Shown here: positions 50,031 through 60,737 of the stretch, one piece after another
How positions within the stretch are numbered: position 1 is the first letter of the stretch
Layout: every line of letters starts with the position of its first letter
NCBI GenBank assembly: GCA_032718475.1
Contig: JAUCBJ010007053.1
Span: 1 to 64,000 of the forward strand
DNA length: 64,000 nucleotides
Source: Nemertoderma westbladi
Lineage: Eukaryota > Xenacoelomorpha > Nemertodermatida > Nemertodermatidae
Direction of reading: 5' to 3'
Made by a program: the position numbers and the translations under genes
The notes under the pieces: generated by a model
Told to the model about the DNA's origin: nothing
Seen by the model: only the letters and a program-made list of their open reading frames with translations
The model's database searches: none

Positions 50031-52365
50031 TTATTGGATCTTCTAGAATATACGGAGAATAGATCCCAATGTAACTCGATTTGAACCAGTGGATTTTACC
50101 AAAGAGCGTTCCTCTAGCAGCAGGGATATCGCGTCGTAGACGAACTATTGTTAACTCCGTAACCGGTTTGAGATTCCAGAACGCTATACTTAACCACACC
50201 AACTCGATTCTATACCGCTAGTATCCTAGCTTTAGTATAATTGTTTAAATTAGCAGTTTTATGCTTAACTTTGCGCAATAAATATTTCCAAAATACAACG
50301 CTGTGTTTCGCTTACTTTTAACGGCGATGTATTTTGTAAGTAAAATAAATATCTTATTTTTTGTTTTTTTTAAATTGTTATTTTACTGAAACTCTTTAAT
50401 GTTTGTTAACTTGTCCGGATGATGTATTTCCTCGTCAAATCAGATTTTTTATAACTCCGTATTTGTTAAATTTTACTGTTTTATTTACTAATAGATAGTG
50501 ACTGGCTGACTGAGCTGCCGCTATAACCATTTAGTTTGAGGCGTGTTATTTAGTACTTTACGAGACTGGAGGTACAAAGTTTTATAGATTCAGATTGTCC
50601 CGTATCGTTAATATTAAGGGATCCACACGACGCCAACGGATAGGCCTACTTCATGACAGGTGGCCTACAGCTGAACTGACAACCTACTGTAACTCGGTTA
50701 CCCCGACAATAGTGTCACATTAATATAGTAAGTAGGAAGCAGAATGGAAATCAAAGTCGTTAGGCAATGGAAGAGATTGGAAATATCGTCGGTTTTGTAG
50801 TGATTTATTGGCCTGTACCACCGGTACCGAAATTCGGTTACTATTTTTTAAAGTTCTCATCATAATCTTGTAACGTGCTAGATTAAATGCCAACTGTACA
50901 ATATTTTATTATCAGTGTTTTTAATGTTGCTCTTGTTGCTTCTGTTATATTTGTACCGGGATATTTTGATTAAGAGGTTTACAGACCACTGTTTTCCATT
51001 GTTTAATGTGATTCTACTGTATAAATTGTTATAATATGGTTTGTGAATCTTGTTGATGTTGGCTTTTCAATGTATGTACAGATGATATATAATGTACATA
51101 TACGCATAATTAATTAGCATGTAGTTTATATTTATCTAACAAACCAAAATGTTTTGTATTGCAGATAATCAAGTTGCATATAGTTGCGTGTTACATACCC
51201 CCTTACAATCGACCTCGGCCCTTGTTATATTCCAAAAACGTGTATCTAAGTGGCCAAAAACCATTCCAGTATTTTATCGTTCATGACCTACTATGACTTA
51301 TAATGTGTTTTGACTTCTAATCTCAATTTTGATTGTTAATAATGAATTCAACACACCAAAAAATAATAATTTGGTTGGTTATACTGAAGTCTTTAGAGGG
51401 AGGCGTATGTTGAGTATTTTTTTATATTTCCGAAAGGTTCTGAAATGGGTGCCAGGAACTCCCCATATCTCGAAAACTACTGGAGCTATTAACTTTTTAT
51501 TTGTCTCATCTGAAGGAGGACATAATTTTAGTTAGGGTCGAGTTCTTTCGACGCGCTAGACGTATTGTTTCAGGGGTTCTATCTAAGAGAAATAACTGGC
51601 CCACTATATTTAGGGGCTTTGCAGCAGCTGGGCGGGTCGTATCTATAGTAGGTCATGTCTCGTTATTAAGTTTAGAATTTTTAAGGGATTAATTTGGGAA
51701 GTTTAACTATTTTTAATATTAAATATAGGGTGAATCAATGTGTGGAATCCACCAGAGGCAATGGAAAGACGTCGTAGGGACTCAAATAATGGGGAATATG
51801 TTAAAATATCATATTTATGTAAAGTAAGATTGTTTTGTAAAATTCACTGTGGTTGAGATCTAATCTCTTCCTATTGGTCAGTTTATAAGAGATGATCGGT
51901 TTTTGTCGTATCCTCCATTTCCTTTGCCAGATAGAAAGATGCGTCTTGAAATTCTGATATTAATATTGATAAATATATAAATCGTCAAAAATCTAGATTC
52001 ACGGTTTTGGAATGTACGGTAAGGGCCTACATTATTAGCTAGCTTACCAATATTTATTAATAGTAATATTATTAATAGGAAATATATATTATTAATATTA
52101 TTTAATAATTTCTTGTTATTGCAGTGTAGTTTACAGTGGCTTGTTAACAAAATATCCGCAGTTAAATTATGTTATCTTACCAATTATTACGATAATTCTT
52201 CGTTATATATTATTGCAGTTTATTACGCTGTCTTATTTTGTTTTCGGTAAAACTGTAAAAAACCAGATAAAAATCATGATATTACAATTAACGTTGAACA
52301 GATTACCACTAATTTTTCTAGAATTTTGAGTACGAAAATGTGACTAAATTTTAAGAGTTGAATTA
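50031..52365. other. unique AT-rich region without recognisable genes
   Basis: About 2.3 kb. Open frames are 60-90 codons with no motif I recognise (50020-50202 -, 51329-51535 +, 51501-51692 +, 51878-52150 -). The stretch 51390-51700 has moderate complexity and could be an old repeat, but I cannot classify it. AT-rich inverted runs lie at 52050-52110. No tRNA, splice-flanked exon or promoter element stands out. Confidence 0.5.
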
Positions 52366-52945
52366 AACACAGCTAGCTATTAAACAGCTAGCTATTAAAC
52401 ACAACTAGCTATTAAACAACTAACTATTAAACACAGCTAGCTATTAAACAGCTAGCTATTAAACACAACTAGCTATTAAACAACTAACTATTAAACACAG
52501 CTAGCTATTAAACACAACTAGCTATTAAACACAACTAGCTATTAAACACAGCTAGCTATTAAACACAACTAGCTATTAAACACAGCTAGCTATTAAACAC
52601 AACTAGCTATTAAACAGCTAACTATTAAACACAGCTTGTTATTAAACACAGCTAGCTATTAAACACAACTAGCTATTAAACACAGCTAGCTATTAAACAC
52701 AACTAGCTATTAAACACAGCTAGCTATTAAAAACAACTAGCTATTAAACACAGCTAGCTATTAAACACAGCTAGCTATTAAACACAACTAGCTATTAAAC
52801 ACAGCTAGCTATTAAACACAACTAGCTATTAAACACAGCTAGCTATTAAACACAACTAGCTATTAAACACAGCTAGCTATTAAACACAACTAGCTATTAA
52901 ACACAGCTAGCTATTAAACACAGCTAGCTATTAAACAACTAGCCT
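52366..52945. repeat. 17-bp minisatellite with AGCTAGCT palindrome
   Basis: About 34 copies of a 17-bp unit of the form acagctagctattaaac, alternating with acaactagctattaaac and, near the left edge, a 14-bp form. The gctagc variant contains the 8-bp palindrome agctagct; the aactagct variant abolishes it. The two alternate almost regularly from about 52530, giving a 34-bp dimer period. Confidence 0.93.
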
Positions 52946-53004
52946 TTAGATTTCTTTACTTTATCTAACAATCTTTTGCAAATAGTAAGTTGTAACTCCA
53001 CTCC

Positions 53005-53165
53005 ATTTAACGGATCACTAATTCGAATTGTTATTGGTTTATCCACTTAAACGGATCACTAACTCGAATTGTTATTGGTTTATCCACTTAAACGGATCAC
53101 TAACTCGAATTGTTATTGGTTTATCCACTTACGGATCACTAACTCGAATTGTTATTGGTTTACAT
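53005..53165. repeat. 41-bp tandem repeat, four copies
   Basis: Four near-identical copies containing ggatcactaactcgaattg and ttattggtttatccacttaa. The first has aattcg in place of aactcg, and the last is a few bases shorter. Confidence 0.9.
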
Positions 53166-53374
53166 ATTGTGGATTATGGGAAGGTGGTTAGGATTGGCTG
53201 AATTACTGCTACTGGACGAGATGCTGATGGAATACTCGACCCTGAGTCCGAAGTAGAAATCGGTCAGTACCGACTTAAATATTAAGTATCCTCTTGGACA
53301 AGAAGTACCCAGAGTTAGTTTGACGGACTACCACTCAAAGTTGATTTATGTGTAAGCCTATTAATTAGTAGAAC

Positions 53375-53655
53375 TCATAGGACGCTCCTACCAAATTCCA
53401 GATGAATCTGATGGTTGGTTCTATAGTTACAGTGAAACATCTACGTTTACTACAATAGTTAGAGACAGACAGAAACTATATAAGTCTGTCTGTGTAATTT
53501 CTAATTAAGCAATTATCGTAGGTCACTCCTACCAAATTTCAAATCATTCTGATAGTTGGTTCTGTAATTACAGCGACTCTCTACGTTTCTGACAATTCGC
53601 CTCCTAGTGGCAGACAGAGGAACTATAGCAGTCTTTCTGTTTGTAGAATTTCTAA
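53375..53655. repeat. diverged tandem duplication, about 141-bp spacing
   Basis: ctcctaccaaattccagatg at about 53385 is matched at about 53526 by ctcctaccaaatttcaaatc. The matched stretch continues through tggttggttctatagttaca, a ctacgttt motif and a gacagacag tract. The two copies are about 75-80% alike by eye. No coding role is apparent. Confidence 0.65.
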
Positions 53656-54924
53656 ACTTTTGGTAGACTACATGTGTACAAAGTTTGGTTTACTTTCATT
53701 AAGGAATAAGGAACAACAACGACAGACAACTCGGTAATGGTACCCCAACGCTAGAGGCTTCGCTCACTTCGTGACTCGCCCCACAAAACCTCGACATATA
53801 CCTCCCACGGAAGTAGCAGCGCCGCATTGCTCAAAGCCCGAAACTGTATATAGTCAGAGCAGTACTTCAGCAACTCGACGCCATTACAAGTCTCATTCAT
53901 TGCGCACCTCCTGTACATAATGACGTCACAAAAAATGTACCTGAAAACATTATATTATTGGTACTGAACAAAACGATATCGTTCAATATGCTAATCTGGG
54001 TGGTTTATAGGACATATTTTGTGTAATATGTCTAAGTGTACTGGAATTTTCATTTTAATTTGTAAGTTATGAATAAATGTAAATGTTAATGTATATAGAT
54101 AGTCAACGCAGTACTCATCTTCATTATACTGTTGTAAGCCTCGTTGCACTCGTCCTGTTTTGTATATTTCCTAAATGCAGACCTACGATCTTTATAACTA
54201 GGGATGTTGAAAATAATAATATTATTTTATTATTATATTATTTTATTATTATATTATTTTATGTTATTTTATTATTATATATATATTTTATAATTATTTT
54301 ATTAATTATTATCGAAAAAAAAAAAAAATTAATATTCTAGAATGTACGAAAAAATATTGAACTTCTTACAAATTACATATCATTTTACCAACTTGTCTCA
54401 AGACGTTCCAAGAGGTTTCCGCTGGCCAAGAACCTCTAAGAGGTGAAAAGAGAGACCAAGAACCCTCAAGAGCGACCAACATAGTTTTACCTTCAATTCA
54501 AACCAAGAATGCCGAACTTTACAGAAGATGATACCTTCTTCTTGATTGGGCATTGTGATTAAATCAATACACAACATTTTTTTACCGCACATTACTGCTA
54601 TATCAATCAATATCGTTCCATTTGTGTGTTATCAGAATGAATTATTCTTTATAAGTATATTTCCAAACGTTTTCAGTTCCACACTATGGTTAAAGGACGC
54701 CTTTATTTATCATATATAAGTAAACAAATATGTAGCACGTACCTACCTACTTGGGAAGAAACCTCACTCGTTAAATAGTTGATATTAATGAAATCGAAGG
54801 GAATTCTGGAAGGTGGGAATTCAAGTATTCCGGCGGTTAATATTAAGAAATTTTAATATAGGGCAAACGGATTAAACCACGAGTTTATTTCAGATCAAAG
54901 TTTTAAGAAATTAAAGAACAAAAT
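53656..54924. other. AT-rich region with low-complexity tract
   Basis: No gene is supported. At 53752-53785 lies an inverted copy of the short motif seen near 6930 (cttcgtgactcgccccac). A tattattat/attatttta low-complexity tract occupies about 54205-54340 and ends in an A13 run. The remaining 54340-54924 shows nothing recognisable. Confidence 0.5.
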
Positions 54925-55010
54925 GCTACTGCGGACGGGTTTCGAGCCCAGTAAATAATAACACAGCTCCTGCCTGTGCTCTTCCGACTGAGCTAAAATT
55001 TCACACTTTT
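54925..55010 (-). repeat. tRNA-like sequence / SINE head
   Basis: On the - strand, tagctcagtcggaagagc is a good tRNA D-arm with A-box consensus. It is followed by cacag-7-ctgtg, which can form an anticodon-like stem, and gggctcgaaaccc resembles a T-arm/B box. The acceptor ends do not pair and position 33 is not T. I call it a tRNA-derived SINE head or tRNA pseudogene, not a working tRNA. Confidence 0.5.
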
Positions 55011-55269
55011 GTAAGATCACTCTAATTTAGTGATATAAAGTAATAATAATTAGCTAAAGCGGTAGTATCCAAACCAACAACCAACCCAAATATCCCCAGG
55101 CCAGTTAACAAAGATAAGTAACCTTAGAGATAAGGGACTCTACCAGTCGGCTGTAAACATGACCTCATTATTAAAGTAGTAACTTAGACAACACAAGAAA
55201 AGGAAGCCTAATAGACCACAACAGGAGGGTGCCCGCAGTTGCGGTACTGTAGCTGTTTTTACTTGTGTT
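55011..55269. other. spacer, possibly the SINE flank
   Basis: Moderately AT-rich, with no gene or motif recognised. Confidence 0.4.
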
Positions 55270-55432
55270 AGCGTGTGAGATCAAGTTATTTTAGTATAAT
55301 AATATTTTAAGATTTCAAAAAGTGACAACTTATATGATCAATCAAAAATAAATTTTTTTATTATTAGCTTTCGATAGCTCTCTCTATCTTTTTCAAATAA
55401 ACGATATTCTAGAATTAATGCACTACAAATAA
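55270..55432 (-). repeat. pLTR-like direct repeat, copy 1
   Basis: It begins gtgtgagatcaagttatttt and ends gcactacaaataat on the + strand. On the - strand it contains a gatag stem, an agagag loop and ctatc, followed directly by gaaagc, reminiscent of stem II plus GAAA of a hammerhead ribozyme. Confidence 0.65.
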
Positions 55433-55554
55433 TCTTTTAAAATTTACTCTTTTTCTTTAAAAAAAAAATCAACTAATCTATTTTCGATTTTTTTGCGTCT
55501 GTTTAAGTAATTAAGTCTACGTTGTGCGGATCTCTGAGGTCCAGGTTTATGTCT

Positions 55555-55947
55555 TTAATGAGACAACAAATTATCGTATAAAACATTGTTAGGGCTTGAA
55601 GCAGAGCGGGTTTCATTCATTAAATTGTTCCACTTTTTTATCAGACGCTGTCTCACTGTACGATAAGTGTTTTTCATGTGATCATAAACGCGGGACAAGA
55701 TTGAATTCGAATTATCATAGGTGATAGCAGATGATTTAGCTCTCATAAAAAGACTGAGAAAATGTCTTCGCCTCGTCTCGGCATAAAGAGAAACAACTTC
55801 CAAAATATTTAATTCGGCTTTAAAAATATTATTTTTAGCTTTAATGCGAACCTGTTCAAAATGAATAGAATTACCAGGTAAATTAAGGTTTAAGCAAATC
55901 CTCAAACCCTTCGGTATTACGTTGTGCTTCTTGCGATTTTCAAGAAA
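55555..55947 (-). pseudogene. Penelope-like N-terminal reading frame
   Basis: The frame is open from 55947, just after a stop, to the stop at 55555, about 130 codons. It starts FLENRKKHNVIPKGLRICLN. An FL-x(n)-IPKGL segment followed by a basic, helical stretch (RRRHFLSLFMRAK and then YRTVRQRLIKKWNNLMNE) is typical, from my memory of the family, of the region before the reverse transcriptase in Penelope-like elements. The first usable start is a TTG at 55905, so it is probably a remnant and not an independent gene. No RT motif follows; the pLTR-like repeat begins 120 bp after the stop. I rate the family call as moderate. Confidence 0.45.
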
Positions 55948-56096
55948 TTATCTTTGAAGTTGACCCATAATTAGTTGCGAGCCTAAATTTATTAATTGTA
56001 GGAACAAAATTCTTGGTACAATCGCCATTCATCCACAGTCTAAAATTTATATAAGTTTAAATTAAGTAAAGAAAGTTAGGGAATATGACTGTAGGG

Positions 56097-56261
56097 TGTG
56101 AGATCAAGTTGTTTTAGTATAATAATATTTTCTAAGAATTCAAAAAGTGACAACTTATATGATCAATCACTAAAAATTTATTTTTTTATTATTAGCTTTC
56201 GATAGCTCTCTCTATCTTTTTCAAATAAACGATATTCTAGAATTAATGCACTACAAATAAT
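56097..56261 (-). repeat. pLTR-like direct repeat, copy 2
   Basis: Nearly identical to 55270-55432 over its whole length, including the gatag/ctatc stem followed by gaaagc. On its left it is adjoined by aagtttaaattaagtaaaga at about 56057, a stretch also found beside copy 3. Confidence 0.7.
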
Positions 56262-59195
56262 GATTATTTGTAGTGACTGGCTGGTCCTCACGGCGAAAGC
56301 AATGTCCTGCAAAGCGGAGGCTATTTTGTTCTAGTGTGAAGCTTGGGGGAACCAATGAGACACATCTAATGTTATATAGTGTCTGGTTGGAGATGTGTGC
56401 ATTGTACTTGACACAATGAATCCGGCGTAGCATTCTTGTGAATGTGCCATCCAGAGATTTGGTGTCCTCAACAGTTAGAGCTCAGCTTGGTCTCCCATAG
56501 AGGAGTACTGGAACTACTGCTGCTCTAAATAATCGGACCTTATGTTTACGATTAATTCTCGGTGACTTCCAAATCCTGGAAAGCCTATTCAAGGCTGCCC
56601 ATGACTTTCCCTTACGTATTTGAAGGTCCTCACCTGAGTTCCGGATCCATGATCCCAGGTAACAGAAGTCGTCCACATGCTCAAGCATACCATCCTTTGA
56701 GCTTATGCTCATCCGATCAGAGACTTGCTGAGGACTTTCAAAGTTAACTGTCAAAATTTTGGTCTTTCTGGAGTTAATAAAAAGACCAACACTAATGTTG
56801 CCATAGGGCCACATTTATATGCTGAGAGGTTGCCAAAGGGCCACTGCCAATTCTGGAGGGGTGGCACAGTGGCAACATTTATATCAATATATATATATAT
56901 AAGTTTAAATTAAGTAAAGAAAGTTAGGGAATATGACTGTAGGGTGTGAGATCAAGTTGTTTTAGTATAATAATATTTTAAGATTTCAAAAAGTGACAAC
57001 TTATATGATCAATCACTAAAAATTTAGTGATTAGTGATTTATAGAAGTAGTCTGTTCTAATGAGCTGAGGAACTGTTGGGCTCCCTCTAGTGATTCTGAG
57101 AGTACTCCTAAGTCATCAGCAATGTCTAGATCAGTTAGGTACTTGGCGGGATTTCCTCGACTTCTGGAGCCAGTAGGTGGAGTTATTATCACCCCATCAT
57201 CATTATGATGATCTAAGGACATGCGTAGAACATAGTCAACCACAATTATGAACAAGAATGGTGCAAGTGTGTCTCCCTGGAGGACGCCCCATAACACTTC
57301 AAATGGTTCTGTGTCACCATCAACAGTAGACACAAATGTTGTCGAACCATCGTATACTGATCTGATTGCTGCAATAATTTCATCAGGAATCCCATATAAT
57401 GAAAGTATGCTGAACATACGTGAGCGAGAGACTGAATCAAAGGCATTGAAGAAGTCAACAAAGATAACAGCAGATGCCTGTCTTTCTTTTTTGATAACTC
57501 TTCCATTATCCTTCTAAGTGCCAAAATGGGCTCCATGGTCCCACGACCTTTACGGAACCCATTTTGATTTCCACGGAGCAGTCTCTCAATGGGATCCCTG
57601 ATGCGATTTAATAGAATTCTATTGTATAGCTTTGCAGTTATCGAGATCAATGAGATTCCCCGTCCCCGAAAGAACCATAGAGTGTTAGGTTGCCCTTCTT
57701 GGGAACTGGCACCAACTTATTTGTTTTCATTTCTTGTGGGACTCTTGTTGTTCGGTACATGTCTACTATGATGGGATAGATGAGCTTTAAACACTGAGGT
57801 ATTTTAAAGACCTCAGGGGGAACACCATCTACTCCACTGGCACGATTGGTCTTAATGCTCTTTGCAGCAGCCTTCACTTCTGCAAAGGATATATCGCCAA
57901 TGGGAAAATCTGGGAGTACAGACTCAGACACTTTTACTTCTATATAGTTACCAGGCAATACCCTGTCATTATTGAGGAGCTTTTCAAAGTGGGCCTTCCA
58001 ACCATTGAGGCGATCGGCTGGTGATTCAGCCTTAACATTGGTGGTTGGTTGGCTTTTCCTCCCAGTAAACAAGTTGATCGATTTTCATGCCTGGGTTGAT
58101 TGCCTGCTGTCGTCAGCATCATTGATGGCATCAACCTGTTGGTTTATTAGCTCCTGTAGATTAACAGAGTGCTGCCTGTTCAGGGACCTAGATGCAGCCT
58201 TAACTGCATTCTTGGCCGCTGTAGTCTGTTTGAGTCGGGACTCTTTCTGCGCCTTATAGAGGTCATTTCGGCACTTCTGAATTTTGTTGTCAGTCCAGGG
58301 GGCTCTTTTCCTGTTTTGAGGGTATACAGGAACTGTTTCTGCAGCTGCTAACTTAACTGCTTCTGTGAAGGCAGTATAGCCCTCGCAGTGATCTGCCGCC
58401 TCAGAGGCAAGAACATCATACCTGTTGCTCAGCTGCAGTGTGAAGCTGGATCGCACACTTAGCTGTTGCAACAGAGAGGACCAGTCATGCCGCGGCAAGG
58501 CAGATTTTGTTGTTCTGCTAGCACGCAGACTAAGTCTTACCTTGGCCACAATAAGGCGGTGATCACTGGAGAAGGGTCGAAGTGTAAATGAATTACAGTC
58601 TTGTATAGAGCTCCTGTATTTCCTACGAAACAGAATATGGTCTATCTGGGACTTGTGACCACTGGGTCCACTATGAGTCCATAGCTTTCCAGTTCGCTTC
58701 TTGAACTGGGTCCCAGCCGACAACAAACCATTTCTAGAGATAAAATCCTGAAGATGGACGGAATTTCGGTTAACACTATTGCTATAGATCCGGGGCGATG
58801 TAGGTGATTGATGCAGACTTGCATTAACGTCTCCCAGGAATGTTAAGAATGCATGCTGATCCACTCCATCAGTAGCTGCTTGTAGATTGTGGTAGAAATT
58901 TTCCAACTCCTCTACAGGGGCAACACTAGTTGGAGAGTAGCACACAATCAGAACCACCTTAGGAAACTTCTTAGCCAGTCTTCCAGTACATGAGAAGTGG
59001 CAACGGATGATGCGGTTAGAGATTTGGTCTATTTTGTCTAATGCGCATGTGGAGTTGGATTCATCAATAGACCATTTCCACTATCACCTGCTGTCGCCAA
59101 CCGCCCCCCATGTCCTTAATCGGAACCTCATCAGTCTGTCCAGTCTGCATTCGGTGCTCTTGAACACCCACTGCGCTAAGTCGCTAAGATAAAGT
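56262..59195 (-). pseudogene. decayed non-LTR retrotransposon (endonuclease + RT), interrupted
   Basis: Read on the - strand, an AP-endonuclease part begins near 59190 (VGVQEHRMQT), has stops near 59065, and resumes as LDKIDQISNRIIRC. Then follow TFLGDVNASLH, SGHKSQIDHILFRR and FSSDHRLIVAKV (58957-58085). The RT follows in several frames: KTNRASGVDGVPPEVFK (58072-57647), NQNGFRKGRGTMEP (57650-57246), LYGIPDEIIAAIRSVYDG and GVLQGDTLAPFLFI with a modified motif C, TDLDIADDLGVLS (57417-57031). Then comes the 56800-57035 insertion, then LFINSRKTKILTVNF and VDDFCYLGSWI (56814-56482), and a terminal LRFAGHCFRREDQPV (56433-56270). Multiple frameshifts, the insertion and stops make it inactive. The clade is not assigned; it differs clearly from the element at 22.9-27.1 kb. 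Confidence 0.85.
56800..57035 (-). mobile_element. insertion carrying a partial third copy of the pLTR-like repeat
   Basis: It splits the reverse transcriptase of the element at 56262-59195. It contains aagtttaaattaagtaaaga and the gtgtgagatcaagttgtttt repeat (56895-57025), truncated before the ribozyme-like stem. Also present is a segment near 56800-56880 with internal ggccact/ccatagggcca-like repeats of unknown origin. The boundaries are inferred from where the RT reading is interrupted. Confidence 0.55.
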
Positions 59196-59563
59196 TTATC
59201 TGCCGTATGTTTAACCTATGCTATATTTTGCTTATGGTAATTACTAATTACTGTTTAAAATAACAATAAAAGGAATTCAAATTTGACAAAATTTAACTGA
59301 AAAATTTCGCTCGCTTTGCTCGCGTTTTTTTTACTTTTACATATTGTCAATTAAAATGCTTTTTAACGTAGCTGCATAGAGCAGTCGGGTCTATTGCAAT
59401 ATTAATTTGGGCAGCAGATTTTCACTGACGCACCCCAAACCTAAATTTATAGAGTTTATAGTGTTGGTGCGGTGCTCTTTCAAATATTACCCGGCGCGGC
59501 GCAATTTTTATAAACTACTGTATCCTGCTATCCAGCGCACTTTTGGTAAGGATTCTGAGTCCA
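59196..59563. other. spacer with cgctcgctttgctcgcg motif
   Basis: AT-rich, with a compact cgctcgctttgctcgcg motif at about 59309-59325 followed by a T-run. It may be part of the adjacent transposase-bearing element. No gene is supported. Confidence 0.4.
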
Positions 59564-60059
59564 CTAGGGCGCCAGGTATTCCACTGCCTGACGTTCTTCC
59601 TCGCTAACCTCAAAGTCGACGAGGTTATCGATAGCTGCGAGACATTCAGAGAGTGGCTCCAGTACAAGAGTCCTGCGGTACTGTGTGGACAGTTGGTAGC
59701 TCATCCATCTTGCAGAATGCCATAAGCCCCCAAGATCGGAAAGCACTATTGGTTTCTTTCACACCAATTGTCATATTTGTGCCACTCAATGCACGAAAAC
59801 AACCAATCTCTCCCTCCAAAATGTCCTGTTGGACCTCGCTCGTTCTAAAATATTCAACCCCCATGCCTAACAGGTAGCGGCTGAGATCACAGATCCCAAA
59901 ACAGCACTGATAAATGGCGTTGTGGGTATCGACAGTGAGGCTACGGACACGAAGTTTGCCATTCGCACATGGCTCAGTTAGTAAATATGTACTGAAATAA
60001 AAATAAGTCTGTAGGATAGAGGTACCACATCGGACCAAATCGCTACCACATCGGATCAA
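59564..60059 (-). pseudogene. P-element/THAP9-like transposase C-terminal remnant
   Basis: The - strand frame 59646-60059 contains TVDTHNAIYQCCFGICDLSR and then YFRTSEVQQDILEGEIGCFR followed by ALSGTN. This matches, from memory of the family, the conserved L-x(n)-K-x-Q-x-D-x-LE-x-x-FG-x-YR-x-LSGxN block near the end of P-element/THAP9-like transposases in invertebrates. An overlapping second frame (59564-59746) supplies a downstream AAIDNLVDFEVSEEERQAVE tract followed by YL, like the segment before the usual YxAG motif. The frame shift between the two and an early stop indicate a dead fragment. The N-terminal THAP and catalytic regions are absent. Confidence 0.45.
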
Positions 60060-60540
60060 ATCGGGATCAACTCGGACCTAATCACTACCACATCAGACCC
60101 AATCGGTACCACATGGTCCAGCGTCCAGGGATCCCAGACGACTCCACAGTCCATTCAGATTGGTGGAAGAATATGTTGCATGAATCCTCGGATCGCATAT
60201 CGTGTTACTACAATGTCTCTTTCGATTGACAGTTAGATGTTCGGTGATAAAACGCCATGGAATTCTTAAACCGTACCACATCAGACCAAATCGGTAACAC
60301 ATCGGACCCAATAGGTACCACATCAGACCCAAAAGGTATCACACCAGACTCAATTGGTACGACATCGGACCCCATGGGGACCACACCGGTCTCAACAAGG
60401 TTCCAAGCCAGACTCAAAGGGTAGTATCATGGGCCCAAAAGGTACCACCCTGGACTCAATTGGTACCACACACTGGTCTCCATAGGTTTCACACTAGACA
60501 CAAAAGGAACCAGTCCGGACCAAAGGTACTGGTCGCAATC
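60020..60540. repeat. degenerate 22-bp minisatellite (taccacatcggacc family)
   Basis: Imperfect units of about 20-22 bp (ggtaccacatcggacccaat and relatives) run at 60020-60120, then a non-repetitive stretch at 60120-60270, then more units to about 60540. It is much more diverged than the other arrays. It is unrelated in sequence to the first 22-bp array. The - strand frames reading M/L-x-W-Y periods are artefacts. Confidence 0.8.
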
Positions 60541-60737
60541 AGCACTACACTGCCACACAATAAATAAATAAATTTGAGAGATGTTTCACTTTGAGATTGT
60601 TCTCCCTCTATACTGTACTGCTACTGTATATTGGCATACATAGGAGAACTGCAGAAGCATCAAAGGCTTCAATAACTCTCAGCCAAAGGTGTGGTACTAC
60701 ATATACATACATGTACATACATTGCTCAGCTCAAAAT

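Larger units (their letters stand above)
55270..56261 (-). mobile_element. short Penelope-like element with flanking direct repeats
   Basis: Two direct repeats of about 163 bp (55270-55432 and 56097-56261) enclose about 660 bp that carries a - strand reading frame resembling the N-terminal part of Penelope-like proteins. Penelope-like elements are known for LTR-like direct repeats (pLTRs). Here the reverse transcriptase and GIY-YIG nuclease are missing, so it is an internally deleted or non-autonomous copy. A third, partial copy of the repeat lies at 56895-57025. Confidence 0.5.

Noticed and set aside
51329-51692. Two overlapping short + frames
   Set aside because: Each is under 70 codons with no recognised motif; they may be part of an old repeat. 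Not enough to call a gene.
54925-55010. Functional tRNA gene
   Set aside because: The D-arm is good, but the acceptor stem does not pair, position 33 is not T and the T-arm is imperfect. A SINE head or pseudogene fits better.
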